Assembly: GCA_963796565.1 (NCBI GenBank)
Contig: CAWCMA010000006.1
Location: 124,001-188,000 of the forward strand
DNA: 64,000 bases
DNA from: JAKAVN01 sp963796565
Lineage (GTDB): Bacteria; Desulfobacterota; Binatia; Binatales; Binataceae
Direction of reading: 5' to 3'
Made by a program: the position numbers and the translations under genes. The notes under the pieces are model-generated. The model was given only the letters and a program-made list of their open reading frames with translations, ran no database searches and was not told the DNA's origin. Positions 1 to 8,556 of this stretch are shown piece by piece; the first letter of the stretch is position 1, and every line of letters begins with the position of its first letter.

Positions 1-303
1 GGCGAGGTCGCCAAGGGCGACCAGTGTGTCATCGACTTCGACCGCGGCAAGGCCAGCAGCACGGCGGCCGCGCGCGACCAGCGAAGCCGCGGCGCCGCGT
101 CGCGCGGCCTCGGCCAGGTACGCATGGCCGTCACGGCCGGTGCCTTGAAGTGCCACGAATAGGGCGCCGGCGCCAAGCGCACGAGTGTCGGTGAGCACTG
201 CTCGCACCATCGTGTCGGACGCGCCGAACATCTCGCCGCCGGTCGCGGCGGCGACTTCGTCGAGCCTGAAAGCACACTGGTTGATTGGTATCGGCGTCGC
301 CAT
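1..303 (-). CDS. murF: UDP-N-acetylmuramoyl-tripeptide--D-alanyl-D-alanine ligase, N-terminal part (runs off the window)
   Basis: Reading the minus strand from the ATG at 303 gives 101 residues that match the MurF N-terminal domain: FRLDEVAAATGGEM, then VLTDTRALGAGALFVALQG, then DGHAYLAEAARRGAAASLV. MurF adds D-Ala-D-Ala to the UDP-MurNAc-tripeptide in the cytoplasm, the last soluble peptide step of peptidoglycan synthesis. The ATP-binding and C-terminal domains lie outside the window, so only about a quarter of a usual 450-residue protein is seen. An in-frame TTG 27 bases upstream is an alternative start. The gene is divergent from purE. It matters because murF is missing from its normal place between murE and mraY in the dcw cluster at 26.7-42.8 kb, so this is probably the cell's murF, moved away. 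Confidence 0.85.
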   Translation of the reverse strand, partial: MATPIPINQCAFRLDEVAAATGGEMFGASDTMVRAVLTDTRALGAGALFVALQGTGRDGHAYLAEAARRGAAASLVARGRRAAGLAAVEVDDTLVALGDLA

Positions 304-442
304 CGTTGGGGCCGCGCCGGTCGCGGCCAAGGAATTTAATTGAGAGACCTATCAGTGATTACGTGTCTCGGTGCGACTTGACAACTGTGCGCTGGGCGGA
401 CAAGCCTCGTTGGTTGAAAGCGTGCCCAAGAGGAGTTAGGTG

Positions 443-937
443 ATGGCTCAAGCCGGATCGGCACTGGTTGGCATCGTCATGGGAAGCAAGAGCGATTGGG
501 AGCACATGTCGGCGGCGGCCGAGATCCTGACCGAATTTAAAGTGTCACATGAGGTGAGGATTCTCTCCGCGCATCGCACGCCCGACCTCACGCTGGAGTA
601 TGCGGCGTCGGCTATGGAGCGCGGCCTGCAAGTAATGATCGCCGGTGCCGGCGGCGCGGCGCATCTGCCCGGCGTCGTCGCGGCCAAGACGATACTGCCG
701 GTGATCGGGGTGCCGATGCCGACGACGGCGCTGAGCGGGATGGATTCGTTGCTGTCGATCGTGCAGATGCCGCGCGGCATTCCGGTGGCGACGATGGCCA
801 TTGGCAAATCCGGCGCCGCCAACGCCGGTTTGTTCGCGGTCGCGATTCTCGCGCTCGGCCGTGAGGACATCGCCGAACATTTGGTTCAATGGCGGGCCGC
901 GCGCGCGCAAGAAGTCCTGCAGCAGAAGCTGCCCTGA
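443..937 (+). CDS. purE: N5-carboxyaminoimidazole ribonucleotide mutase (PurE class I)
   Basis: PurE converts N5-CAIR to CAIR in de novo purine synthesis in the cytoplasm. The 164-residue length and the motifs GSKSDW (about residues 14-19), SAHRTP with the catalytic histidine, and AGGAAHLPGVVAA are those of class I PurE. A GTG lies one codon upstream at 440, but AGGAG at 431-435 is correctly spaced for the ATG at 443, so that start is preferred. purK is not adjacent in this window. A TTGACA hexamer at 378-383 could be part of a promoter, but no convincing -10 follows it. Confidence 0.95.
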   Translation: MAQAGSALVGIVMGSKSDWEHMSAAAEILTEFKVSHEVRILSAHRTPDLTLEYAASAMERGLQVMIAGAGGAAHLPGVVAAKTILPVIGVPMPTTALSGMDSLLSIVQMPRGIPVATMAIGKSGAANAGLFAVAILALGREDIAEHLVQWRAARAQEVLQQKLP

Positions 938-961
938 TCACGAAGCGTCGTGGAGGTGTCG

Positions 962-1801
962 ATGCGAGGGCTGCAGGCGAGATTCAAGGAAGGTCTGCGA
1001 TCGATCAAGGCTTGCGCCGTCATCCATGCGGTCTCCTGCGCGATCATGGCCATCGTGCTCGCCGGCTTTGGCGCGAGGGCTGCGCACGCCGCCGCCGCAC
1101 CCCAGATAGTAGTCAAGATAGTCGGCAAGCTGCCGGTGCCGCCTACGATTGCGCTCGGCGTGATCGCGACCGATCCCGTGCTGCAACAGGTTCTCAGCCA
1201 GGATTTCCAGGTGGCGGGACGTCTGGCCGGCGCCAGCGCAACTTCGGAATTGACGTTGACCGTCACCCTGACCCATCGCGCGCTGGAGCCGGGGATGTCG
1301 CTCAACGACGTCGCTCCGGGTAACGGTGACGCGGTCGCGTTGCTCAAGCAAGTTGGGGTCAAGCCGCCACCGCTTCCGGAACAGACATCGTCGGATCAGG
1401 ACGACGAATCCGGCGCGGACGATACGACCGCCGCCGAGGGCAACTCGCACGCCAAGAGCGACGTCAACAGCTACGAGCAACAGGGCCAGATGGAGCCGCA
1501 GCCCGCTCCCATGGGGGGGATGCCGTTGCCGTTGACGCAATGGCCGGTGCCTCCCGCTACAGCGCAACAGCGCTCGGCGATACCGCCCTCCATGCAACCA
1601 TTTGAGCGCACGAGCCCGCGCGACGAGGCGCGCCATGAACGCGAGGCGAGCGCCGTGTACGACACCATTTTCGTCGCCCGCGTAACCGCAGGAAACGATG
1701 GAAGTGAGTTGACCGTGATCGCCGTAGCGCACCCGGGCTTCGACGCGCATCAGGCAAGGAAACTCATCGCCGAGGAAATCGCCAACAGCGTCCTCCATTA
1801 G
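962..1801 (+). CDS. Hypothetical exported protein
   Basis: A 279-residue protein that I do not recognise. The N-terminus is basic and followed by a hydrophobic stretch (about residues 20-40) ending in ARAAHA, which looks like a Sec signal peptide. The middle (about 140-180) is low-complexity, acidic then Pro/Met/Gln-rich; the ends look folded (LTLTVTLTHRALEPG and YDTIFVARVTAG). The ATG at 962 is chosen because GGAGGT lies just upstream; an in-frame GTG exists at 950. It follows purE by 24 bases and may be co-transcribed with it. A long opposite-strand frame over the same bases has no protein-like composition. Expected location is periplasm or cell surface. Confidence 0.7.
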   Translation: MRGLQARFKEGLRSIKACAVIHAVSCAIMAIVLAGFGARAAHAAAAPQIVVKIVGKLPVPPTIALGVIATDPVLQQVLSQDFQVAGRLAGASATSELTLTVTLTHRALEPGMSLNDVAPGNGDAVALLKQVGVKPPPLPEQTSSDQDDESGADDTTAAEGNSHAKSDVNSYEQQGQMEPQPAPMGGMPLPLTQWPVPPATAQQRSAIPPSMQPFERTSPRDEARHEREASAVYDTIFVARVTAGNDGSELTVIAVAHPGFDAHQARKLIAEEIANSVLH

Positions 1802-1834
1802 GAGCATCGCGCGGCAACCCAGCCGCGCAGCCGG

Positions 1835-2674
1835 CTATTGGTTGTAGCGGTTATAGGGGGAGATCGCGCGCGAAGGAGGTGCCTTTCGCGGCCGCGCGGC
1901 GGCCGGCGCCTTCGGACGACCGACGACGGCGCTCCCAGGCAACTGCGCCGGCGCGGCGGCCATGGGTGCGGGCGCGGCCACGGGCGGTGGCGCGGCCATC
2001 GGTGGGGGCTCGACGATCGGCGGTACTTGAGCGCTCGGTTCGGTTGGCGCGACTGGTGGCGACGGTTGGAAGCCGAATTCCCCGCGGTGATGCTCGGAGG
2101 CGATGATGTAGAGCACGACAATCGCGGAGAGCACGATTACCACCATGGCCACCCGTCCCCAGGGTGCCCGCTTATGATCCCGCAGGGTGATCGGTTCGGA
2201 CAATCGCGGCGCTGCTACCGCTGCGAGCTCAGCGCGTTGCACTTCGCGCACGAAGCGCATCGCGACCTCTTCACCGTCCAGGTTGAGAAAGGCGGCATAA
2301 CGGCGCAGAAACGGCAGCAGGTATAGCTGGTCCGAGATGAGGCTGTAGTCGCTGCTCTCGATCATCTCGATGTAATGAGCGGGGATGTGGGTCTCCGCGA
2401 CGATGTCGGCGCGCGACAAACCGCGTTGCTCGCGTGCCGCAGTAAGAGTCCGCCCCAAGCTGGGTTCGCTCTCGGCGGCTGCCTTCGCCGGTGCGGGGGT
2501 CGGCGGTGGGGAAGCGCCGGCGCCGCCATCGGTGTTAATCGCCGCTGGCGTCCAAGTATCGTCGCCAAGGTCGGCCTGATTGCCGGGGGCCTCGGTCGCG
2601 TTGCTAGATTTGGCGCCGGAATCGGTTTTGTCTTCGGAGCTCACGGTTTCATTGATTTCCAGTGCGACAGCCAT
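1835..2674 (-). CDS. RodZ-like helix-turn-helix membrane protein
   Basis: The 279-residue protein has a low-complexity N-terminus, then an HTH_25/RodZ-type helix-turn-helix (LGRTLTAAREQRGLSRADI ... YIEMIESSDY ... YLLPFLRRYAAFLNLDGEEV), a short basic linker, one transmembrane segment (VAMVVIVLSAIVVLYIIAS), and a Pro/Ala-rich periplasmic tail. This is the layout of RodZ, which links MreB filaments to the wall elongation machinery in rod-shaped cells. The usual C-terminal beta domain of RodZ is not visible; the tail is low complexity. The start at 2674 is preferred over 2758 because a GGCGGGGGG tract precedes it. It lies downstream of the ArnT-like gene on the same strand. Confidence 0.75.
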   Translation of the reverse strand: MAVALEINETVSSEDKTDSGAKSSNATEAPGNQADLGDDTWTPAAINTDGGAGASPPPTPAPAKAAAESEPSLGRTLTAAREQRGLSRADIVAETHIPAHYIEMIESSDYSLISDQLYLLPFLRRYAAFLNLDGEEVAMRFVREVQRAELAAVAAPRLSEPITLRDHKRAPWGRVAMVVIVLSAIVVLYIIASEHHRGEFGFQPSPPVAPTEPSAQVPPIVEPPPMAAPPPVAAPAPMAAAPAQLPGSAVVGRPKAPAAARPRKAPPSRAISPYNRYNQ

Positions 2675-2767
2675 CCACCCGTCCCCCCGCCGATGTTTTA
2701 AAGGCACGCGAAGTCGCGTCGACAAGAGAAACTTACAATTAGCGAGCGGTGAATCCAAGTCCTCGCT

Positions 2768-4528
2768 TCACCGACGAAGATCTGGCGTGCACAGGCGCGC
2801 GTCAGCCGGTTCGGGGATCGCCCGGTTATAGAGCGCGAGCTTCTTGCCTTCGCAACCGATGACGTTGGCCTCGGAACCCAACAGCGCGCTGACGTGCGGG
2901 AGATCGCGGCGATTGACAACCAGGACGGCACATTCCGCACCACGCCAGAGCTGCACAAGGTCGGCGTCGGTCGCGATAAAGCTCTCGCGCGCGTCGGGGC
3001 TGCGGCCGAATGGCGCTAGTTCTCCCCGGTAATCGACTAAGGCCTCGCGATGGCCGGTATAAAACGGCAGCGACTGCACGAAATGGCGATACGACGACAG
3101 GCGGCATCCGGGGGCAAGATACGGCACGATCGAGTGCGCGAGTTCACGGTATGAACCGAGCGGCTGCGCGTCCATGCGCGCCTTGCCCATCACACCCAGC
3201 GCGACCACGACACCAAGCGCGAGAGCTCCGACTGCGGGTGCGGCGTTGCGGCCGTGCCATGCGATCCCAAGGCATACGAGTGAAGCTGCCGTTAGCGCGG
3301 CGATGGCGGCGAGCGCGTCGGCGAGCAGTGTGGCTTCGGCCTGCGAGCGGAAATACACGCACGCGAATGCGACCGCCGCGGTCGCGCCGAGGTTGAGCAG
3401 CGCGAGCGTGCCGAAGAGCCTGTGCAAGCTCGACACTTCGCGCCGAGGCAGGCGGCATAGCGCATAGCCGGCCACGATCGCGAGCGGCGGGAGCGCCGGC
3501 AGAATGTACGAGCCAAGCTTGGCGCGTGGAATCGAGAAGAAGACCAAAATGATGCCGAACCACCAAAGCATAAACATCAACGAGCCTCGCGCATCCGGCC
3601 GTCGCGTGGACGCATGCGCTTCATCATTACTGCCCCGCGCACGCATCAACTCACGAACGCCCGTCGGCACGAAACAGATCCACGGCCACATCCCGGCGAT
3701 CACCACCACCACGAAGAAGTACGGACCCCATCCATGCTCGGAGTTTTCCAGATAGCGCTCGACGTGTTCGTGGATGAAAAAGAAGCGCAGAAATTCCGGG
3801 TTGCGCCGCGCCGCGAGCACGAACCAGGGCGCCGCGATCGCCGTATAGATCGCGATCGCGCCGAGCCACGGCATCCGCAGAATCTCACGCGCACGCCGTT
3901 CGGCCAGCAGCCACGCGAGCCCGACCGCGCCCGTCAGCACCAGCGCCACCGGGCCCTTGGTGAGCGTGCCCGCGGCGGTCAGCGCCACCGATAGCAGGAA
4001 CCATCGGCGGCCCGCCACGCCATCGAAGCCTGGCGCGCGCGCAGCGGCCCAAAATGCGCCGAGCGCGGCGGTAACGAAAAGCGCGAGCGCCGGGTCGAGC
4101 GTCGCGAAGCGGGCAAAGCCGAAAACCAATGGAGAGAGCGCCAGGACCATCGCGGCGGCGAGGCCCACCGCCGCGCCGAACATCGCCTCGCCCAGCGCCG
4201 CGGTCACGGCCACCTCGGCCACGCTCGAGAGCGCGGCCGGCAGACGCACGGCCAACTCGCTGGGGCCGAGCAGTTTTATCGAGAGCGCCTCGGCCCAATA
4301 GACGAGCGGCGGCTTTTCGAAATAGCGCACCCAGTTGTCGCGCGGGGTCACGTAGTCGTGCGTGAGCACCATCTCACGCGCGATTTCTCCGTAGCGCCCT
4401 TCGTCGGGTTCCCACAGCGCGGGACGGCCGAGCGCGGGCAGATAGAGGATCGCCGCGAGCGTTGCGCAGACCAACAGGCGAAGCCGGCGGCGGCGCGCGG
4501 CCAGAATTGCGGGCAGCATCGCGGACAT
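2768..4528 (-). CDS. ArnT-like lipid-linked sugar transferase (GT-C, PMT family)
   Basis: A 586-residue polytopic protein of the dolichyl-phosphate-mannose mannosyltransferase/ArnT superfamily. The N-terminus shows a TM helix and then the diagnostic loop LWEPDEGRYGEIAREM with the acidic pair expected for binding the lipid-phosphate sugar donor; FEKPPLVYW follows, as in ArnT. At least ten further hydrophobic segments and a short soluble C-terminus are present. ArnT moves 4-amino-4-deoxy-L-arabinose from undecaprenyl phosphate to lipid A on the periplasmic face. Divergent neighbours encoding ArnC-like and ArnA-like proteins support that role, but the exact sugar cannot be read from sequence. 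Another homologue is at 60.6 kb. Confidence 0.85.
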   Translation of the reverse strand: MSAMLPAILAARRRRLRLLVCATLAAILYLPALGRPALWEPDEGRYGEIAREMVLTHDYVTPRDNWVRYFEKPPLVYWAEALSIKLLGPSELAVRLPAALSSVAEVAVTAALGEAMFGAAVGLAAAMVLALSPLVFGFARFATLDPALALFVTAALGAFWAAARAPGFDGVAGRRWFLLSVALTAAGTLTKGPVALVLTGAVGLAWLLAERRAREILRMPWLGAIAIYTAIAAPWFVLAARRNPEFLRFFFIHEHVERYLENSEHGWGPYFFVVVVIAGMWPWICFVPTGVRELMRARGSNDEAHASTRRPDARGSLMFMLWWFGIILVFFSIPRAKLGSYILPALPPLAIVAGYALCRLPRREVSSLHRLFGTLALLNLGATAAVAFACVYFRSQAEATLLADALAAIAALTAASLVCLGIAWHGRNAAPAVGALALGVVVALGVMGKARMDAQPLGSYRELAHSIVPYLAPGCRLSSYRHFVQSLPFYTGHREALVDYRGELAPFGRSPDARESFIATDADLVQLWRGAECAVLVVNRRDLPHVSALLGSEANVIGCEGKKLALYNRAIPEPADARLCTPDLRR

Positions 4529-4784
4529 GATCGCAAGAGTCTGCGGGCGATGGCGCGCGGCGTCAACCGTCGCCCGAGGCGCTACGCGCGCGACATCTCG
4601 AGCCCTGGCAAGCCGCGGGAGAAAGCGCGATCCCGCCGTCGCCTGGAAGCAGCGCCTCTTTCCGTCGATTCTCCGGCGCGGTATCGTCTTTAACTTCGGG
4701 GGATCGTCTGTAACAATTGCGCACGACGCGGCCTCCGGTCATTTTGTACCGGACCCGCCCGCACTGCGTCACTTACGGAAAAAT

Positions 4785-5792
4785 TTGAGCTCAGCCGAAA
4801 AGATAACCGCGATTCGCGAGCCCCAAACGGCGGCGGACAGATCGCTCGTGTCGGTGGTGGTCCCGGTCTACAACGAGGCGGCCAATCTGCGCGCGCTGTG
4901 GACCCGGCTCGAGCCGGTGATGCGCGCGTGCGAACGGCCGTGGGAAGTTTTGTTCGTCGACGACGGCTCGGCCGATCAATCGCTCGACATCCTGCGCGAG
5001 ATCGCTGCGAGCGCCCATGGCGCGGTCCGCGTGGTCGAACTGGCGCGCAACTTCGGCCAGCACTCCGCCATCCTGGCCGGCTTTCGCCAATGCCGCGGCG
5101 AGATTGTGGTGACGCTCGACGCCGACTTGCAGAACCCGCCCGAGGAAATTCCGCGCCTGCTCGCCGCAATCGATGCGGGCAACGATGTGGTCGGCGGATG
5201 GCGCGAGGTGCGCCACGACTTCGCCTATCGCCGCTTCGCCTCGAATCTGCAAAACCGGGTGACCTCGATGATCGTGGGCGTGCCGATGCACGACTATGGA
5301 TGCATGCTGCGCGCCTACCGCCGCCACATCGTCGACACGGTGGTTGCCTGCGACGAGAAGGCGGCTTTCGTTCCGGCGCTGGCCAACTCGTTCGCCAAGC
5401 GCGTGGCCGAGATACCGGTCGGCCACGACGAGCGCCAGAGCGGCAGTTCCAAGTACAACTTGTTCCGTCTGGTCCATCTGAGCCTCAATCTCATCACCGG
5501 CTTTTCGATGATGCCGATCCGGGCGGTGAGCGTTGCCGGTATACTCGTGTTCGTGCTCGACGCGCTGCTGGTGCTCCTGCTTCTCGCCCATCGCGTCCTC
5601 TATGGCCCGCAGCAGGAGGGCGCGCTGTGGACGTTGTTCGCGTTTAACTTTCTGGTGCTGGGCTTCGTCCTGCTCGCCGTGGGTCTCATCGGCGAGTACG
5701 TCGGGCGCATCTACCTGGAGGTGCGCAAACGCCCGACCTATATCGTGCGCGCCGTGCATGGCGGCGAATCCGATCCGCCGGAGCGCCGCTAA
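4785..5792 (+). CDS. ArnC-like undecaprenyl-phosphate glycosyltransferase (GT2)
   Basis: A GT2/DPM1-type transferase: VSVVVPVYNEAANLRALW at the start of the fold, FVDDGSADQS, then TLDADLQNPPEEIP with the DxD-like motif, and two C-terminal TM helices (AVSVAGILVFVLDALLVLL and FNFLVLGFVLLAVGLIGEYVG). This matches ArnC and related enzymes that put a nucleotide sugar on undecaprenyl phosphate. The open frame extends back to 4527, but residues before about 4785 have no family similarity and no ATG; TTG at 4785 is my best start, with low certainty. The following formyltransferase begins 7 bases after the stop, so the two are likely co-translated. Confidence 0.85.
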   Translation: MSSAEKITAIREPQTAADRSLVSVVVPVYNEAANLRALWTRLEPVMRACERPWEVLFVDDGSADQSLDILREIAASAHGAVRVVELARNFGQHSAILAGFRQCRGEIVVTLDADLQNPPEEIPRLLAAIDAGNDVVGGWREVRHDFAYRRFASNLQNRVTSMIVGVPMHDYGCMLRAYRRHIVDTVVACDEKAAFVPALANSFAKRVAEIPVGHDERQSGSSKYNLFRLVHLSLNLITGFSMMPIRAVSVAGILVFVLDALLVLLLLAHRVLYGPQQEGALWTLFAFNFLVLGFVLLAVGLIGEYVGRIYLEVRKRPTYIVRAVHGGESDPPERR

Positions 5793-5799
5793 AGAAACC

Positions 5800-6816
5800 G
5801 TGGCCGCCGAAAATCCTCACGCCATCGCGCCGCGGCTGAGCGGCGCGCGATGCCTGCTGTTCGCCTATCATGAGATGGGCTACGGATGCATGGAGGCGCT
5901 GCTGAAGATGGGCGTGCCGGTGGCGGGACTGTTCTCGCATGATGATGATTCGCACGAGGAAATCTGGTGGCGCTCGTGCGCCGATCTGGCGCGGCACCAT
6001 GGTGTGCCGGTCTATACGCCGGAGCGTCTCGATGCGCCGTGGATCGAGCGCATCGTGGCGATGCGCCCGGCGATCATCTATTCGTTTTACTACCGCAACC
6101 TGCTGCCCGAAGCGCTGCTGCGCATCGCGCCGCTCGGCGCGTACAACTTGCATGGCTCGCTGCTGCCGGCCTATCGCGGCCGCGCCCCGGTCAACTGGAT
6201 GCTGGTCAATGGCGAGCGCGAGGCCGGCGTGACCTTGCATCACATGGTCGCGCGTGCCGACGCCGGCGACATCGTGGGCCAGCGCGCGGTCGCGATCGAC
6301 GACCGCGACACGGCGCTGACGCTGTACCGCAAGCTGGTGCCGCTCGGCGTCACACTGCTCACCGAGATGCATCCGCTGATCGTGGAGGGTCGCGCGCCAC
6401 GCCGCCCGCAGGATCTTTCGCGCGGGAGCTATTTCGGACGGCGCCGTCCCGAAGACGGGCGGATCGATTGGCGATGGCCGGCACGGCGCATCTTCAACCT
6501 CGTGCGCGGCGTGACCCACCCATACCCGGGTGCGTTCTGTTCGCTCGGTGGGCGCAAGGTTTTGATATGGGAGAGCGCAATAGCTGCCGAAGCGGGCCGC
6601 CGCGGCGCGCCGGGCGAGATTGTCGGGATCGTGTCGACGGCCGGCGGCAGCGCGGTTGAAGTCGCGGCGGGCGAGGGCAGCCTGTTGATCGCGCGGGCGC
6701 AGTTCGCCGGCGCGTCGGAAGGCGCGGCGGCTGACATTTTGTCCGGAGCATTGTCTGAAGTTTTGTCCGAAGATTCGCACGGCGCCGGCTCGGGAGCGGG
6801 CGTGCGACTGGAATAG
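5800..6816 (+). CDS. Formyltransferase, ArnA N-terminal-domain-like
   Basis: The 338-residue protein matches the 10-formyltetrahydrofolate-dependent formyltransferase half of ArnA (methionyl-tRNA formyltransferase fold). The N-NLHGSLLPAYRGRAPVNW motif carries the Asn and His of the active site, and ADAGDIVGQ supplies the Asp. A C-terminal OB-like domain follows (RRIFNLVRGVTHPYPGAF and on). In the Arn pathway this enzyme N-formylates UDP-L-Ara4N before transfer to undecaprenyl phosphate. The GTG start at 5800 is the first start codon after the upstream stop and gives family-like sequence at once. It lies between the ArnC-like gene and a separate decarboxylase-like gene, in ArnA domain order but not fused. 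Confidence 0.85.
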   Translation: MAAENPHAIAPRLSGARCLLFAYHEMGYGCMEALLKMGVPVAGLFSHDDDSHEEIWWRSCADLARHHGVPVYTPERLDAPWIERIVAMRPAIIYSFYYRNLLPEALLRIAPLGAYNLHGSLLPAYRGRAPVNWMLVNGEREAGVTLHHMVARADAGDIVGQRAVAIDDRDTALTLYRKLVPLGVTLLTEMHPLIVEGRAPRRPQDLSRGSYFGRRRPEDGRIDWRWPARRIFNLVRGVTHPYPGAFCSLGGRKVLIWESAIAAEAGRRGAPGEIVGIVSTAGGSAVEVAAGEGSLLIARAQFAGASEGAAADILSGALSEVLSEDSHGAGSGAGVRLE

Positions 6817-6826
6817 CGGAGGCAGC

Positions 6827-7792
6827 ATGCGGGTTCTGATTACAGGCGGCGCGGGCTTTTTGGGCTCGCATCTGAGCGACGCATTCATCGCGCGCGGCGA
6901 TGAGGTTTTTGTGCTCGACACCGGCTCGATCGCCAAGGTGCGCCACCTCCTCGACAATCCGCGCTTCCACTACGTCCACGATTCGATCTTTAACCTCGAA
7001 TTGATCGACAGCCTGGTCTCCAAGGCCGACCTCATCTATCATCTCGCCGCCGTGGTCGGCGTCGAGCACTACGTCGGCGACCCCTACGAGACGCTCAACG
7101 TCAACGTCAACGGCACGCAGAATGTGCTGAAGGCGGCCTACAAGCACGGACGGCGCCTGGTTTTCAGTTCGACCTCCGAGGTCTACGGACGCAATCCCAA
7201 GGTGCCGTGGAAAGAGGATGACGACCGCGTACTGGGCGCGACCACGATCGATCGCTGGTGCTACTCGACCTCCAAAGCGGTGGGCGAGCATTTTTGTTTC
7301 GCCTACCACAAGCTCGGCTTGCCGGTGACGGTGGTGCGCTACTTCAACATCTACGGGCCGCGGCTGGATCGGGTTGACGTCGGCCGTTTGTTCACGATCT
7401 TCATGGGCCAGTTGCTGCGCGGCGCCGACTTGACCGTGATCGGCGACGGCCGGCAGACGCGCTGTTTCACCTACGTTACCGACGCGGTTGCCGCCACGGT
7501 GGCGGCCGGGATCAATCCCGCGGCCGACGGCCAGGCGATCAATATCGGCACCGACGTCGAGACCTCGGTGTTGGAGTTTGCCAACCTGATGATCGAGCTC
7601 TACGGGACGACCAAATCGAAGATCAAATTCGTCAGCCAGGCTGACGTCTACGGCCAGAGCTACGAGGACATTCCGCGCCGCGTGCCCGACAATACCAGGA
7701 TGCGTACATTGCTGGGCGTGACGCCGAAGGTCTCACTGCGCGAGGGCACCGCGCTCGCGATGGACTGGTTCCGCCGCGAGTTGGCCGGCTGA
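6827..7792 (+). CDS. NAD-dependent epimerase/dehydratase, ArnA C-terminal / UDP-glucuronate decarboxylase-like
   Basis: An extended short-chain dehydrogenase of 321 residues: GGAGFLGSHL near the N-terminus binds NAD, SSTSEVYG and YSTSK form the catalytic Ser/Thr-Glu-Tyr-Lys set, and RYFNIYGPR is family typical. The SSTSEVYG form is that of ArnA decarboxylase and UXS enzymes, which oxidise and decarboxylate UDP-glucuronate. It starts 10 bases after the formyltransferase stop, with GGAGGC just upstream, so it is in the same operon. Together the pair does what one fused ArnA does in enterobacteria. A genuine sugar epimerase role cannot be excluded. No ArnB aminotransferase or ArnD deformylase is present nearby. 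Confidence 0.85.
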   Translation: MRVLITGGAGFLGSHLSDAFIARGDEVFVLDTGSIAKVRHLLDNPRFHYVHDSIFNLELIDSLVSKADLIYHLAAVVGVEHYVGDPYETLNVNVNGTQNVLKAAYKHGRRLVFSSTSEVYGRNPKVPWKEDDDRVLGATTIDRWCYSTSKAVGEHFCFAYHKLGLPVTVVRYFNIYGPRLDRVDVGRLFTIFMGQLLRGADLTVIGDGRQTRCFTYVTDAVAATVAAGINPAADGQAINIGTDVETSVLEFANLMIELYGTTKSKIKFVSQADVYGQSYEDIPRRVPDNTRMRTLLGVTPKVSLREGTALAMDWFRRELAG

Positions 7793-7802
7793 TTTTCAGC
7801 CC

Positions 7803-8468
7803 CTACAACTTTCGCGCGATCGTCAGTCCATCCGATACGGGCAGCATCACCAGTTCCACTCGCTTGTCGGTCACCGCGAAGTCATTGAAGGCGCGGATCG
7901 CTTTTGTATCGTCGCTCTGATCCATATCGTCGAGAACCGCCCCGGACCAGATAACGTTATCGACCAGCATCAACCCGCCCGCGCGCATGCGGCGCAGCAC
8001 TTCTTCGTAGTAGTGCCGGTAGTTGGTCTTGTCGGCGTCGATGAAGGCGAAGTCGAAAACCTCGCCGGGCGGTAATGCGCGCAGGGTGTCGAGCGCCGGC
8101 GCAAGCTTGAGCGTTATCCTGCTGGCGACGCCCGCCTTCTCCCAGTAGCGCCGCGCGATCGCGGTCCACTCTTCGCTCACGTCGCAGCACAGCAGGCTGC
8201 CGTCGGCGGGGAGTCCGCGAGCGATGCAAATCGCGCTGTAGCCGGTAAACGTGCCGACCTCGAGCGCGCGCCGCGCGCCGATCGCGCGTGCGAGTAGCGT
8301 CATAAAGGTTCCCTGCTCGGGCGCGATTTGCATCCCGGCCCGCCGTCCCAGCTTTTCCTGGGTCTCCAGCACCAGCCCGTGTAAAACCGGATCGTCGTTG
8401 TGCCCGTGAGCGAGCAGGTAATCGTAAACCTTACTGTCGAGGGTAAGAAATTTTCCGCCTGGTGTCAT
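7803..8468 (-). CDS. SAM-dependent O-methyltransferase (catechol/caffeoyl-CoA OMT family)
   Basis: A 221-residue class I methyltransferase. ALEVGTFTGYSAICIARGL is motif I of the family, CCDVSEEWTAIARRYWEKAG is motif II, and FDFAFIDADKTNYRHYYEE with LMLVDNVIWSG are the metal-binding and post-strand motifs of the cation-dependent catechol OMT group. The acceptor is unknown; these enzymes methylate phenols and caffeoyl-CoA-like compounds. It converges with the epimerase-like gene, only 10 bases apart, with no clear hairpin terminator between them. Confidence 0.9.
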   Translation of the reverse strand: MTPGGKFLTLDSKVYDYLLAHGHNDDPVLHGLVLETQEKLGRRAGMQIAPEQGTFMTLLARAIGARRALEVGTFTGYSAICIARGLPADGSLLCCDVSEEWTAIARRYWEKAGVASRITLKLAPALDTLRALPPGEVFDFAFIDADKTNYRHYYEEVLRRMRAGGLMLVDNVIWSGAVLDDMDQSDDTKAIRAFNDFAVTDKRVELVMLPVSDGLTIARKL

Positions 8469-8556
8469 GCGGCGATTTTAGCATTGGCGGTTGCGCGATC
8501 GCATGGGGCGCATGCATCTCGAGCGACGCTGTCGGGGGCCGGGCAAAAGGTGCGCT

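Noticed and set aside
938..1807. Long minus-strand frame over the exported protein gene
   Set aside because: It is Arg/His-rich with no domain, while the plus-strand frame has an RBS, signal peptide and normal composition. High GC makes such shadow frames common here.
4791..5759. 322-residue minus-strand frame opposite the ArnC-like gene
   Set aside because: It is the antisense shadow of a well-conserved GT2 enzyme and is His/Arg/Asp-rich with no motif.
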